A stretch of 64,000 nt of DNA from Zestomonas carbonaria (lineage in GTDB: Bacteria; Pseudomonadota; Gammaproteobacteria; Pseudomonadales; Pseudomonadaceae). Position numbers and translations under genes: made by a program. The stretch is from NCBI RefSeq assembly GCF_904061905.1, contig NZ_CAJFCI010000057.1, positions 21,439 to 85,438 of the forward strand. The letters are read 5' to 3'. The notes beneath the pieces are model-generated. The model was not told the DNA's origin, did no database searches, and saw only the letters and a list, made by a program, of their open reading frames with translations. Shown one piece after another: positions 8,391-24,905 of this stretch; within the stretch, counting starts at the first letter, position 1; the number at the start of each line of letters is the position of its first letter.

Positions 8391-8401
8391 ATTCAACAGC
8401 C

Positions 8402-9640
8402 TTACTCGCCCTGCGGGGCGGGAGCGTCCAGCTCGAAAGCGGTATGCAACGCGCGCACCGCCAGTTCCAGGTACTTCTCTTCGATCACCACCGACACCTT
8501 GATCTCCGAAGTGGAGATCATCTGGATGTTGATGCTTTCCTTGGCCAGCGCTTCGAACATGCGGCTGGCGACCCCGGCGTGGGAGCGCATGCCGACGCCG
8601 ACGATGGACACCTTGGCGATGTCGACGTCGCCACCGGCTTCGCGCGCGCCGATCTCGCGGGCGGTCTGCTCGAGGATGCGCAGCGCATTCTGGTAGTCGT
8701 TGCGGTGCACGGTGAAGGTGAAGTCGGTGGTGTTATCGTGCGCGACGTTCTGCACGATCATGTCCACTTCGATGTTCGCGGAGCTGATCGGGCCGAGGAT
8801 CTTGAAGGCCACGCCGGGGGTATCCGGCACGCCACGGATGGTCAGCTTGGCTTCGTCGCGGTTGAAGGCGATGCCGGAAATGATCGGCTGTTCCATGGAT
8901 TCCTCTTCATCAAGGGTAATGAGGGTGCCCGGCCCCTCCTGGAAGCTGTGCAGCACGCGCAGCGGGACGTTGTACTTGCCGGCGAACTCCACCGAGCGGA
9001 TCTGCAGCACCTTGGAGCCGAGGCTGGCCATTTCCAGCATCTCCTCGAAGGTGATCTTGTCCAGGCGCTGGGCGCGCGGCACCACGCGCGGGTCGGTGGT
9101 GTAGACGCCGTCGACGTCGGTGTAGATCTGGCATTCGTCGGCCTTCAGCGCCGCCGCCAGGGCCACGCCGGTGGTATCGGAGCCGCCACGGCCGAGGGTG
9201 GTGATGTTGCCGTGCTCGTCGACGCCCTGGAAACCGGCGACCACCACGACGCGGCCGGCCTTGAGGTCGGCACGCAGCTTCTGGTCGTCGATCTGCAGGA
9301 TGCGCGCCTTGTTATGGGCGCTGTCGGTGAGGATGCGCACCTGGTTGCCGGTATAGGACACCGCGGGCACGCCGCGCTTGATCAGCGCCATGGCCAGCAG
9401 GGCGATGGTCACCTGCTCGCCGGTGGAGACCATCACGTCCAGCTCGCGCGGCACCGGGTGGCCGTCGCTGATCTGCTTGGCCAGATCGATCAGGCGGTTG
9501 GTCTCGCCGCTCATCGCCGAGACCACGACAACGACGTCGTCGCCGCCCTCGCGGAACTTCTTCACCTTCTCGGCAACCTGTTCGATGCGCTCGACGGTGC
9601 CGACGGAGGTTCCCCCAAATTTCTGTACGATCAAAGCCAT
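8402..9640 (-). CDS. lysC: Aspartate kinase LysC
   Basis: 412-residue cytoplasmic aspartokinase, first step of the lysine/threonine/methionine/diaminopimelate pathway. The kinase domain (about 1-245) starts with VQKFGGTSVG and holds TTLGRGGSDTT for substrate binding. Two C-terminal ACT domains (about 265-405), with FKILGPISSANIEVDMI and GVASRMFEALAKESINIQMI, carry the feedback site for lysine and threonine in this family. There is no sign of the internal second start used for a beta subunit. It follows alaS on the same strand after 97 bases. Confidence 0.96.
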   Translation of the reverse strand: MALIVQKFGGTSVGTVERIEQVAEKVKKFREGGDDVVVVVSAMSGETNRLIDLAKQISDGHPVPRELDVMVSTGEQVTIALLAMALIKRGVPAVSYTGNQVRILTDSAHNKARILQIDDQKLRADLKAGRVVVVAGFQGVDEHGNITTLGRGGSDTTGVALAAALKADECQIYTDVDGVYTTDPRVVPRAQRLDKITFEEMLEMASLGSKVLQIRSVEFAGKYNVPLRVLHSFQEGPGTLITLDEEESMEQPIISGIAFNRDEAKLTIRGVPDTPGVAFKILGPISSANIEVDMIVQNVAHDNTTDFTFTVHRNDYQNALRILEQTAREIGAREAGGDVDIAKVSIVGVGMRSHAGVASRMFEALAKESINIQMISTSEIKVSVVIEEKYLELAVRALHTAFELDAPAPQGE

Positions 9641-9700
9641 TTCAAAGCTGCCTCAGCCCGCGAAGGGCGCCCATTAAACAGTTAACGCAAGAGACTGCCA

Positions 9701-9726
9701 AGGCCCGCCGGGCGCACGGCGGGCCT
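9701..9726 (-). terminator. Probable terminator after alaS
   Basis: A perfect 10-bp GC-rich stem AGGCCCGCCG/CGGCGGGCCT with a 6-base loop, placed between alaS and lysC. The T-run is weak, so it could be an attenuator or mRNA-stabilising hairpin. Confidence 0.5.
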
Positions 9727-9737
9727 GAATCGCCGAC

Positions 9738-12362
<2,625 letters not shown>

Positions 12363-12630
12363 AGGCTTTTCTCAGGAAAACGACGGCGATAACGTCACGG
12401 GCGAAGCCGCGGCCGGACAGGGGCAGGATAGAGAAACGAGAGCTGCCCTGGAGTGTTCGGCCTTTCCGGCCTGTCGTCACTCAGCCACGGCGAACGCACA
12501 GGTTCACGGTTCGCCGGCAAAGGGCCGCATTATATCGGCCCGGCGGCTCGCGCATAGAGTGTTGTGCGATAGAAAGGGTTTATGGACGTCCACGAGCACG
12601 CTGTCCACCCGCAGGCATGGGCGTGAGGGG

Positions 12631-13641
12631 TCAGCCTAGTCGTTCGGCGTCGGCGGGGACGATGATGATCGCGGCGCGCAGGCCGTTCTGCACCTTGGGG
12701 TTGGGGAAGATGATCCGCGCATCCTGCTCGTCCACCACCCAGCGGGTGCCGGCGATGTCCTCGGCGAGCAGGTAGCCCTGGGGCAGTTCGCTGAAGTTCT
12801 CGATATCCTTGGGCAGGTGCAACTGGAAGGCGTCGCTGCGCTTGATCACCTCGCGGGCCACGGCGAACAGTTGCAGGCCGTCCAGCGGCGACGGCTCGGT
12901 AGCCGGCTCACTGCCGTCGATCAGCGCGCGCAGGCGGGCTTCCAGAAGATCGAGGTTGACCGCCTGGTTGTGGCCGAACGGCCGTGCCTTGCCCAGCTCC
13001 AGGGTGAAGGCTTCGGCGCCCAGGCTGGCGTAGGTGTAGGCGCTGAAGGTGATCGACGCCTTGCTCTGCAGCAGCACCGCCTCGATGCCGGCGGCATGCA
13101 GGCGCGCCAGCTCCAGGGCGGAATGCCGGCGCCCTTCTGCCCAGGGGTAGAGGGCGAACTGCTCGATCTTCGAACCACGGATGGCGGTGTGCAGGTCGTA
13201 GTGCAGGCGGGTGCGTTCGGGCTTGGCGAAGAAGTTCGCCGCCAGCCGCTCCAGCTCGCCGGCACGCAGGGCCTCGGTGCCGCTGGTCTGCTCGTGCCGC
13301 CCGTTGAACAGGCGGTTGATGTCCTGCTCGACGTAACGCTCGCCACGACGCATGGCCTCGGGGTTGCCGAACAGGAACAGCAGGCGCGCGCGCGGCTTGA
13401 GGTCGCCACGGGCGATGTCGTGCAGCAGCCGGTCGAGCAGTTCGATCGGCGCCGTCTCGTTGCCATGGATGCCGGCGGAGAGCAGCAGGTCGAGGCCGCT
13501 GTCGGCATCGGCCGGCGGCGTCACCTCCAGCGCGCCTTCGGTCAGCCAGCGCAGGCGCGCGCCCTCGTGGGTGAGCTGGATCTTGGCCGCCGGCTCGTGG
13601 TCGGCCAGGGTCATTTCGAGCAGCTTGCCGAGGGCTAGCAT
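12631..13641 (-). CDS. aruE: Succinylglutamate desuccinylase
   Basis: 336-residue zinc-dependent hydrolase of the AstE/aspartoacylase family (M14-like fold). It catalyses the last step of the arginine succinyltransferase pathway, N-succinylglutamate to glutamate and succinate. [11 protein letters not shown] supplies the His and Glu metal ligands and [17 protein letters not shown] the second His. The last gene of the aru operon, transcribed leftwards. The 119 bases to the next gene hold a dispersed repeat (13666-13680). Confidence 0.95.
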   Translation of the reverse strand: MLALGKLLEMTLADHEPAAKIQLTHEGARLRWLTEGALEVTPPADADSGLDLLLSAGIHGNETAPIELLDRLLHDIARGDLKPRARLLFLFGNPEAMRRGERYVEQDINRLFNGRHEQTSGTEALRAGELERLAANFFAKPERTRLHYDLHTAIRGSKIEQFALYPWAEGRRHSALELARLHAAGIEAVLLQSKASITFSAYTYASLGAEAFTLELGKARPFGHNQAVNLDLLEARLRALIDGSEPATEPSPLDGLQLFAVAREVIKRSDAFQLHLPKDIENFSELPQGYLLAEDIAGTRWVVDEQDARIIFPNPKVQNGLRAAIIIVPADAERLG

Positions 13642-13665
13642 CGTACCTCCTTACCTTCGATAAAA

Positions 13666-13680
13666 AGCGCTGGAGGCTGG
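13666..13680 (+). repeat. Dispersed REP-like element, copy between the small aru gene and aruE
   Basis: AGCGCTGGAGGCTGG, found again inverted at 44728-44742 just downstream of lipA. Both copies are followed by similar GCGAAAA-type sequence. Both lie at gene ends, which fits a small REP family. Confidence 0.45.
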
Positions 13681-13760
13681 AAAGCTGGGCGAAAAGCGTG
13701 GACTTGCCGTCTGGATGGCTGCTTTTTCGTTCGGCCTACAGCCTTCGAGCGCTCTTTTCG

Positions 13761-14045
13761 TCAATGATCGTGGTTGCAGTCCGGGCCATGCACATGGTCA
13801 TCCTCATCGGCCTCGACCGGCTCCATCTCCAGTTGCAGGCTGACCAGGTTGGTAGCCTGCGGACGCAGCAGCAGGTTGGCGTACTCGGTATCGCCCTCCT
13901 CCACGTCCACGCCGATCAGCAGTTGGTCGCCGACCGCCTGGACCCACACTTCCCTGCCCTGCCAGATGACGGCGAAGCGGGTGCAGGAGGTTTCCAACTG
14001 GGTACCGTCGGTATCTTCGAGAACGAGTTGCAGGGCTTCGGACAT
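13761..14045 (-). CDS. Conserved small protein in the aru operon, His-rich tail
   Basis: 94 residues between aruB and aruE on the same strand, where PAO1 also has a small gene (PA0900, as I recall). No known domain is visible. The body reads like a small beta-rich protein. The acidic tail ends VHGPDCNHDH, a His/Asp/Cys run that could bind a metal such as the zinc used by AruE. Start at the ATG 13 bases after the aruB stop. Function unknown; position suggests a support role in arginine catabolism. Confidence 0.75.
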   Translation of the reverse strand: MSEALQLVLEDTDGTQLETSCTRFAVIWQGREVWVQAVGDQLLIGVDVEEGDTEYANLLLRPQATNLVSLQLEMEPVEADEDDHVHGPDCNHDH

Positions 14046-14058
14046 GGCGTGAGCACTC

Positions 14059-15404
14059 TCAGTCGATTTGGAAAGGGTAGACCGAGCCCAGTTTAAGGAT
14101 GCCGGTCAGCTCATCCAAGGCCGTACGGCATTCGGTCAGCAGTTGCGGATCGCCGAGGTCGGCCTCGGTCAGGCTGTCGCGGTAATGCTTGTTGACCCAG
14201 GCCACCAGGGTGTCGTGCAGTTCGGGAGTCATCACCACGCCGGGATTGACCGCCTTGAACTCGGCCTCCTTGAGCGCCACGCGCAGGCGCAGGCAGGCCG
14301 GGCCACCGCCGTTCTGCATGCTCTGCTTGAGGTCGAAGACCTTGATCTCGCGGATCGGCCCGTCCTCGCTGGTGAGCTGCGAGAGGTACTGCCAGACGCG
14401 TTCGTTCTGCCGGCACTCATCGGGCACGATCAGCAGCATGTTGCCGTCGGCGCGGGTCAGCAGTTGGCTGTTGAACAGGTAGGACTGCACCGCGTCCTCG
14501 ACGCTCACCGCATCGCGTGGCACGCACACCGCGCGGAAGCGGCCGCCGCGGCGGTTCAGCTTGTCGTGCAGCTCGGCGAGCACGCGGTCGGTGTCGAGGA
14601 AGGCGTCCTGATGGTGGAACAGCACCTCGCCGTTGCCCACCGCGATCACGTCGTTGTGGAACACGCCCTGGTCGATCACCGCCGGATTCTGCTGGGCGTA
14701 GACCACGCCCTCGTCGCCCAGGCCGTGCAGGCGGGCGACCGCCTGGCAGGCTTCCAGGGTCTGCCGCGCCGGATAGCGCTGCGGCGCCGGGAAGCGGGCA
14801 TCGAAGGCGCTGCGGCCGAACACGAAGAACTCCACGCCGGCTTCGCCATAGCTCTTGCAGAAGCGCGTGTGGTTGGCCGCGCCTTCGTCGCCGAACTGGG
14901 CCACCGGCGGCAGCGCCGGGTGATGGGCGAAGTGGCGCTCGTCGGCGAACATCGCGGCGAGCACGCGGCTGGTGGTCGGGTGCTCGATGCTGCGATGGAA
15001 CTTGCAGTTGAGATTGGCGGCGGTGAAGTGCACGCGGCCATCAAAGGTGTCGGCGCTGGGGCTGACGGTGCAGGCGTTGGCGGTCCACATGCTGGATGCC
15101 GAACTGCACGCGGTGAGCAGCGCCGGCGCCTGCCTGGCAGCCTTCTCGACCACCTCGGCGTCGCTGCCGGAGAAGCCCAAGGCGCGCAGCGCGGCGACGT
15201 CCGGGCGCTCCTGCGGGGCGAGCACGCCCTGCTTGAAGCCCATGTCCATCAGCGCCTTCATCTTGGTCAGGCCCTGCAATGCCGCTTCGCGCGGGCTGGA
15301 CACCGCCTGGCTGTTGCTCTGCGAGGCGACGTTGCCGTAGGACAGGCCGCCGTAGTTGTGGGTCGGCCCGACCAGGCCGTCGAAGTTCATTTCATAGGCG
15401 GTCA

Positions 15405-15405
<1 letters not shown>
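14059..15405 (-). CDS. aruB: N-succinylarginine dihydrolase
   Basis: 448-residue enzyme of the guanidine-modifying superfamily. It converts N2-succinylarginine to succinylornithine, CO2 and ammonia. The N-terminus [16 protein letters not shown] and the C-terminal nucleophile region [13 protein letters not shown] are typical of AstB. The start at 15405 shares one base with the aruD stop (TGATG), which implies translational coupling. It is chosen over the GTG three codons upstream because the length then equals the 448 of PAO1. Confidence 0.96.
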
Positions 15406-17890
<2,485 letters not shown>

Positions 17891-17917
17891 AGATCCTCCG
17901 GATCAGCTAAAAGCGTC

Positions 17918-17981
17918 AAGCGGCAAGCTTCAAATTGACGAGCATGCTGGCTTGCCGCCTGGGGCTTGCAGCTTGCCGCTT
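17918..17981. repeat. REP-like inverted repeat inside the aru operon (aruF/aruG gap)
   Basis: AAGCGGCAAGCT (17918-17929) and its exact reverse complement AGCTTGCCGCTT (17970-17981) enclose 40 bases. Related AAGC-GCAAG repeats lie in the nrdA/nrdB and gcvT/sdaA gaps. Confidence 0.65.
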
Positions 17982-17986
17982 CTGTT

Positions 17987-19009
17987 TCAAACCGCCACCA
18001 GCCTCACGCTGGCGCCTTCGCCGATGCCCAGGGCCTCGGCTGCTTCGCGGGTCAGGCTGACCGGCTTGCCGGGCACCCAGTCCAGCTCGATGACCACCGC
18101 GCGGAAATCCTGCAACTGGCCGTTGCACACCAGGTACTGGCGGCCGCCACGCCCCACTTCGGCGTCCTCGATGCGCACCGGCACCACGCGGCTCTGGGCG
18201 ATCGAGCGGATGCCGGAGGTGCGTGCATGCAGGGTCGGGCCGCCATCGAAGATGTCGATGTAGTGGTCGGTCTCGAAGCCTTCGCGCATCAGGATGTCGA
18301 AGGTGATCTGCGCGCGCGGGTGGACCTGACCCATGGCTTCCTGGGCGGCATCCGGCAGCAGCGGCACGTAGATCGGGTAGTGCGGCATCAGCTCGGCGAG
18401 GAAGGTGCGGCTCTTCAGCCCGCACAGGCGCTCGGCCTCGGCGTAGTTCATGTCGAAGAAGTTGCGGCCCACCGCGTCCCAGAACGGCGAGTCGCCGTGC
18501 TCGTCGCTGGTGCCGACGATCTCCACCACCACCGCGTCGGCGAAACGCTCCGGGTGGCTGGCGACGAACAGCAGGCGACCGCGCGAGTTGAGCTCGGCGT
18601 ACACGCTGTCGACCAGCGGCCGCTCGACGTAGAAGCTGGTCAGCAGGCTGTTGCCGGTGAGGTCGTGGCACAGCGACAGGGCGTGGATCTTGTTGTGGAT
18701 CTTCAGCTCGCGCGAGGCGTGCACGAAGGTCTCGTTGCGGAAGCTGTAGAACGGCTCGGAATAACCGGCCGAGGCGACGATCGCCGAGCAGCCGACCAGG
18801 CGACCGGTGACGCTGTCCTCGAGGACGAAGAAGTAGCTTTCCTCGCCGTTGAAGCTGACCTCGGCGGCGAACGAAGCCTCCGAGGCGGCGATCTTCTCGC
18901 CCAGGCGCGCGGCGTCGTCGGGGAGCGAGGTGACACCCACCGGACTGTCCGCGGCAAGGCGCTGTACTTCAGCCAGGTCGGCCATTTGCGCGGGACGCAT
19001 CACCAGCAT
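17987..19009 (-). CDS. aruF: Arginine/ornithine N-succinyltransferase, alpha-type subunit
   Basis: 340-residue AstA-family acyltransferase, partner of AruG in the first step of the pathway. It starts MLVMRPAQMADLAEVQRLAA, with GGAG suitably spaced before the ATG at 19009; the longer open frame upstream covers the hairpin region and is not used. Conserved SLCHDLTGNSLLTSFYV and GQVHPRAQITFDILMREGFE are visible. The gene starts 190 bases after aruC, across a very strong hairpin. Confidence 0.95.
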   Translation of the reverse strand: MLVMRPAQMADLAEVQRLAADSPVGVTSLPDDAARLGEKIAASEASFAAEVSFNGEESYFFVLEDSVTGRLVGCSAIVASAGYSEPFYSFRNETFVHASRELKIHNKIHALSLCHDLTGNSLLTSFYVERPLVDSVYAELNSRGRLLFVASHPERFADAVVVEIVGTSDEHGDSPFWDAVGRNFFDMNYAEAERLCGLKSRTFLAELMPHYPIYVPLLPDAAQEAMGQVHPRAQITFDILMREGFETDHYIDIFDGGPTLHARTSGIRSIAQSRVVPVRIEDAEVGRGGRQYLVCNGQLQDFRAVVIELDWVPGKPVSLTREAAEALGIGEGASVRLVAV

Positions 19010-19106
19010 GGTGTCCACTCCTCTTGAAGAAAGTTCCGGACCGCTCGCGCCGCCCGGATAAACCATGGCTCGAGACGACCGCCATGGCGCACACAGAACT
19101 CAGGAC

Positions 19107-19142
19107 CCCGGCAGGTAACTCACTCGTGAGTTACCTGCCGGG
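19107..19142. promoter_or_regulatory. Perfect 17-bp inverted repeat between aruC and aruF
   Basis: Bases 19107-19123 pair without mismatch with 19126-19142 across a 2-base centre. No T-run follows on the minus strand, so it is not a classical terminator. In this operon it could be an RNA-processing or stability hairpin separating aruC from the rest, or a DNA operator. Confidence 0.7.
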
Positions 19143-19199
19143 ACGGATCGATCCCGGCAAGGAAACCGGCGCCTGCCCGGCCTCGGGCAGGCGGCCCGG

Positions 19200-20681
<1,482 letters not shown>

Positions 20682-20785
20682 TCACGCCCCGGGAGAAAAG
20701 TAGCGAAAAGCCACTACACAATCGCTATCCTCGGCGCCCGCCGCAGCCACGCGGCGACAGACAACCCTGGAGAAGGAACCTCAGC

Positions 20786-21502
20786 ATGACCCGCTACCTC
20801 CCCCTCATCGCCCTGTTCGGCGCACTCCTCGGCTTGACCGGTTGCGCCACGCCCCAACCACCGGTTCCGCTGGACCAGGCCTTCTGGACCGAAAAACAGG
20901 ACCGTATCGGCGTCGCCTACAACGACATCCCCAAACCGACCGTGGCAATGGTAGGACAACAGGGCCTGCTCGACATCGCGATCAACCAGGGGCTGGCCTC
21001 CGGACTGCGCAGCAAGGTGGAAACCTGGGACGCCCAGGCACTCGAGCGCATCCCGGTCGAAATCACCGGCACGCTCAAGGAGCAGGGCTACCAGGCCGTG
21101 CAATTGCCGAAGCCGCTCCATCTGGAAGCGCTGGGCGAGGCCAAGGAAAAGAAACTGGGTTACTTCGCGGTCGACGCCAGCCCGTTGAAGCAGCGCTACC
21201 AGGTCGACAAGCTGGTACTGCTCAGCTTCTCCAATGCCGGCACCGAGCGCAGCTACTACGGAATGATCCCCACCAGCGACCCGGTCTCCCGGATCGTCGT
21301 CAGCACCTATGTCGTCGACCTGGATGACAACCGCCTGCTCTACTACAAGCCCATCGTCGTCAGCCGCACCGCCGAGGGCGAGTGGGACGAATCGCCGGAA
21401 TTCCCCAACCTCACCAACGCGTTCTACCAGGCCCTGGATGCCACTCACCAGGAGCTCGTGGCGCCGTTCCGCAACCAGCAACTGTCCCTGAGCGACCAAT
21501 GA
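20786..21502 (+). CDS. Lipoprotein of unknown function
   Basis: 238 residues with a lipobox LTGC (Cys20), so an outer-membrane or periplasm-facing lipoprotein. The body has no motif I recognise. It ends in NAFYQALDATHQELVAPF. An ATGA overlap couples it to a second lipoprotein gene. No neighbour suggests a substrate; the pair lies between the aru and aot operons. Confidence 0.8.
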   Translation: MTRYLPLIALFGALLGLTGCATPQPPVPLDQAFWTEKQDRIGVAYNDIPKPTVAMVGQQGLLDIAINQGLASGLRSKVETWDAQALERIPVEITGTLKEQGYQAVQLPKPLHLEALGEAKEKKLGYFAVDASPLKQRYQVDKLVLLSFSNAGTERSYYGMIPTSDPVSRIVVSTYVVDLDDNRLLYYKPIVVSRTAEGEWDESPEFPNLTNAFYQALDATHQELVAPFRNQQLSLSDQ

Positions 21503-22395
21503 GCCTGGCGACCCGCAGCCTGCTGGCGCTGACCCTGGCGCTGGCCGGCTGCTCGACGTCGACACCCTTGCAGCCACGGGCTTCGGAAGAGCTGTCGAGC
21601 CTCCTCCGCCAGGAGAGGCTCCGCCTGGAACTGGCGCCGGCCGAGCGCCCCCTGCTGCGCAGCGCCACCAGCATGGATGGCGCACAGATGACGCAGGATG
21701 GACAGCAGGTGGCGCAGAGCCTGAGCAGCATGAACCAGGGCGTCGTCAACGCCGGCAGCACCGATGCTGGCGCGGCAGCCGTCGGCATCGTGCTCGGCTC
21801 ATTGCTGGTCACCCAGCTCAAACGATCCGGCGTGGAGGAAAAACGCCAGACCGAAGCGGACCTCGCCATCGCCGAGCTGATCGGCCTGCTGGAGGCGCCG
21901 CCACGGCAGGACTGGCTGGCGCCGAGCTATGCCCAGGCGCTCGCCGAGGCCGGCCGCGCGCCGAGCGACAGCGCCGCGCTGACCCTGAGGGTCGCCCCGC
22001 AGTTGGTGCTCAGCCGGGACCGCCGCAGCGTGCGCCTGATCAATGAGATCAAGCTGCTGCATGGCCGGGGCAGCCTTTATGAAGGCCGCATCGAGGTCCA
22101 CGGTGCCGCCCTGGCCTGTACCGATGAGTGCCTGCAAATGTGGGCGGCCGACGACGGCACCGCGCTCCGCCGGGCGACCGACGAACTGGTGCGGGAGTCG
22201 GTCAGGGTCTTGCTGCTCGACTGGCAGACCGAGAATTTTCGCGGACTGGCCGGCGAGGAGCGCACGCTGCGCTACCAGGTCGGCGAGGAACGCTTCGTCG
22301 AGCGCGGGCGCCTGCTGGCGCTCGATTCCCCGTCTCCGCTGTTTCTGAACCTGCGCGGCTGGGTGAAATCGGTGCCGGCGCCGCTCGAACCCTGA
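21499..22395 (+). CDS. Second lipoprotein, co-translated with the first
   Basis: 298 residues with a lipobox LAGC (Cys16), starting MSLATRSLLALTLALAGCS. The ATG at 21499 overlaps the previous stop. A middle hydrophobic stretch, AGAAAVGIVLGSLLVTQL (about residues 94-111), could be a membrane helix. A conserved-looking LVLSRDRRSVRLINEIKLLHG block follows. Function unknown. The overlap suggests the two lipoproteins form a complex. Confidence 0.8.
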   Translation: MSLATRSLLALTLALAGCSTSTPLQPRASEELSSLLRQERLRLELAPAERPLLRSATSMDGAQMTQDGQQVAQSLSSMNQGVVNAGSTDAGAAAVGIVLGSLLVTQLKRSGVEEKRQTEADLAIAELIGLLEAPPRQDWLAPSYAQALAEAGRAPSDSAALTLRVAPQLVLSRDRRSVRLINEIKLLHGRGSLYEGRIEVHGAALACTDECLQMWAADDGTALRRATDELVRESVRVLLLDWQTENFRGLAGEERTLRYQVGEERFVERGRLLALDSPSPLFLNLRGWVKSVPAPLEP

Positions 22396-22407
22396 CAGCC
22401 CCGTCGC

Positions 22408-23391
22408 TCAGCCGCGCTCGATGGCTGCCGGGCTGAGTTCGAACGGGCTGGCGCTGCGCCTCTGGTTGCGGTCCTCGCGCGGGGTGGCGCCGAAGAAGTT
22501 GCGGTAGGCGCTGGAGAAGTGCGGGCCGGAGGAGAAGCCGCAGGACAGGCCGATCTGGATGATCGACTTGCTGGTCTGCATCAGGAGCTGGCGCGCCTTG
22601 TTCAGGCGCAGCTCCAGGTAGTACTGACTGGGCACGCGGTTGAGGTACTGCTTGAAGATGCGCTCCAGTTGGCGGCGCGACACGCAGACGTGCTGGGCGA
22701 TCTCGTCGGTGGTCAGCGGCTCCTCGATGTTCGCCTCCATCAGCAGCACCGCCTGGGTGAGTTTCGGATGGCTGGAGCCGAGGCGGTTCTGCAGCGGGAT
22801 GCGCTGGCGCTCGCCGCCCTCGCGAATGCGTTCGACCACCAGTTCCTCGCTGACCGCACCGGCCAGTTCGGCGCCGTGGTCGCGGGCCAGCACGGCGAGC
22901 AGCAGGTCGAGCACGGCCAGGCCGCCGCAGGCGGTCAGGCGGTCGCGATCCCAGTCGAACAGGTGGCTGGTGACGATGGCCTTGGGGAAACGCTCGGCGA
23001 AGTCGTCCTGCCAGCGCCAGTGCACGGCCACCCGGTAGCCGTCGAGCAGGCCCAACTGCGCCAGCGGGTAGACCCCGGCGGACAGCCCGGCGAGCGCGCA
23101 ACCGCTGCGCGCAACCTGCTTGAGGGCGTTGCCCAGCGCCGGCGCCAGCGCAGCCGGCGGCTCGTCGGCGACCAGGAACAGCTTCTGCAATCCTTCCAGC
23201 TTGCCCGCCCAGGGTTCGCCCGGCAGCCGCCAGGCGCCCTCTTCCACGCTCGGCTCGGCCTGGAGGAAGAGTTGTTCGTAGATCACTTCCGGGTGCAGGC
23301 GCTGGGCAGTCCGCAACGCTTCCTCGGCCAGGGCGAGGGTCATCGGCTTGGTGCCGGGCCAGAGCAGAAACGCGATTCGATGGGCAGTCAT
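22408..23391 (-). CDS. argR: Arginine-responsive transcriptional regulator ArgR (AraC family)
   Basis: 327 residues: a DJ-1/PfpI-like (GATase1-type) N-terminal domain (about 1-190) and a C-terminal AraC/XylS double helix-turn-helix (about 220-310), with TTDEIAQHVCVSRRQLERIFKQ and IGLSCGFSSGPHFSSAYRNFFG. In P. aeruginosa ArgR activates the aru and aot operons in the presence of arginine and represses arginine synthesis genes. Last gene of the aot operon, 24 bases after aotP, so it would be autoregulated through the aotJ promoter. Confidence 0.95.
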   Translation of the reverse strand: MTAHRIAFLLWPGTKPMTLALAEEALRTAQRLHPEVIYEQLFLQAEPSVEEGAWRLPGEPWAGKLEGLQKLFLVADEPPAALAPALGNALKQVARSGCALAGLSAGVYPLAQLGLLDGYRVAVHWRWQDDFAERFPKAIVTSHLFDWDRDRLTACGGLAVLDLLLAVLARDHGAELAGAVSEELVVERIREGGERQRIPLQNRLGSSHPKLTQAVLLMEANIEEPLTTDEIAQHVCVSRRQLERIFKQYLNRVPSQYYLELRLNKARQLLMQTSKSIIQIGLSCGFSSGPHFSSAYRNFFGATPREDRNQRRSASPFELSPAAIERG

Positions 23392-23415
23392 GGCAGGCAG
23401 TCTAGCCGCTTCCTC

Positions 23416-24180
<765 letters not shown>

Positions 24181-24194
24181 GGATCGACTCTCGC

Positions 24195-24893
24195 TCAGTG
24201 CTTGCGGGGGGCCAGATAGGCCAGCCAGCGGCGCTCGGCCAGTTTGAACAGGCGCACCAGGATGAAGGTCAGGCAGAGGTAGAAGATGCCGGCGGTGATG
24301 AACGCCTCGAACGGCAGGTAGAACTGCGAGCTGACGGTACGCGCCGCGCCGGTGATGTCAATCAGGGTGACGATCGACGCCAGGCTGGTGGTGTGCAGCA
24401 TCATGATCACCTCGTTGCTGTACTGCGGCAATGCGCGGCGCAGCGCCGAAGGCAGGAGGATGCGCCGGTACAGCTTGAAGCGCGACATGCCGATAGCCTT
24501 GGCCGCCTCGATCTCGCCGTGCGGGGTGGCCTTGAGGCTGCCGGCGAGGATTTCCGCGGTGTAGGCGCTGGTGTTGATGGCGAAGGCCAGGCAGGCGCAG
24601 AAGGTGGCATCGGACAGGTACGGCCACAGCACGCTCTCGCGCACCGTCTCGAACTGGGCCAGGCCGTAGTAGATGAGGAACAACTGCACCAGCATCGGCG
24701 TGCCACGGATCACGTAGGTGTACAGCCAGGCCGGGAAGTTGACCAGCGGCTGCCTGGACACCCGCATCAGCGCCAGCGGGATGGCGGCGAGCAGACCGAG
24801 GGCCAGGGAAATCAGCAGCAGCTTGATGGTCACCAGCACGCCGCCGAAGTAGAGCGGCAGGCTGTCCCAGATCACGGAGAAGTCGAAGATCAT
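24195..24893 (-). CDS. aotM: Arginine/ornithine ABC transporter permease AotM
   Basis: 232-residue inner-membrane permease of the HisM/ArtM group with about five membrane helices. The EAA loop, which docks the ATPase, is visible as GEIEAAKAIGMSRFKLYRRILLPSA in the second half. It pairs with AotQ. Twelve bases separate it from aotQ, so it belongs to the same transcript. Confidence 0.94.
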   Translation of the reverse strand: MIFDFSVIWDSLPLYFGGVLVTIKLLLISLALGLLAAIPLALMRVSRQPLVNFPAWLYTYVIRGTPMLVQLFLIYYGLAQFETVRESVLWPYLSDATFCACLAFAINTSAYTAEILAGSLKATPHGEIEAAKAIGMSRFKLYRRILLPSALRRALPQYSNEVIMMLHTTSLASIVTLIDITGAARTVSSQFYLPFEAFITAGIFYLCLTFILVRLFKLAERRWLAYLAPRKH

Positions 24894-24905
24894 GCGGGTT
24901 CTCCG

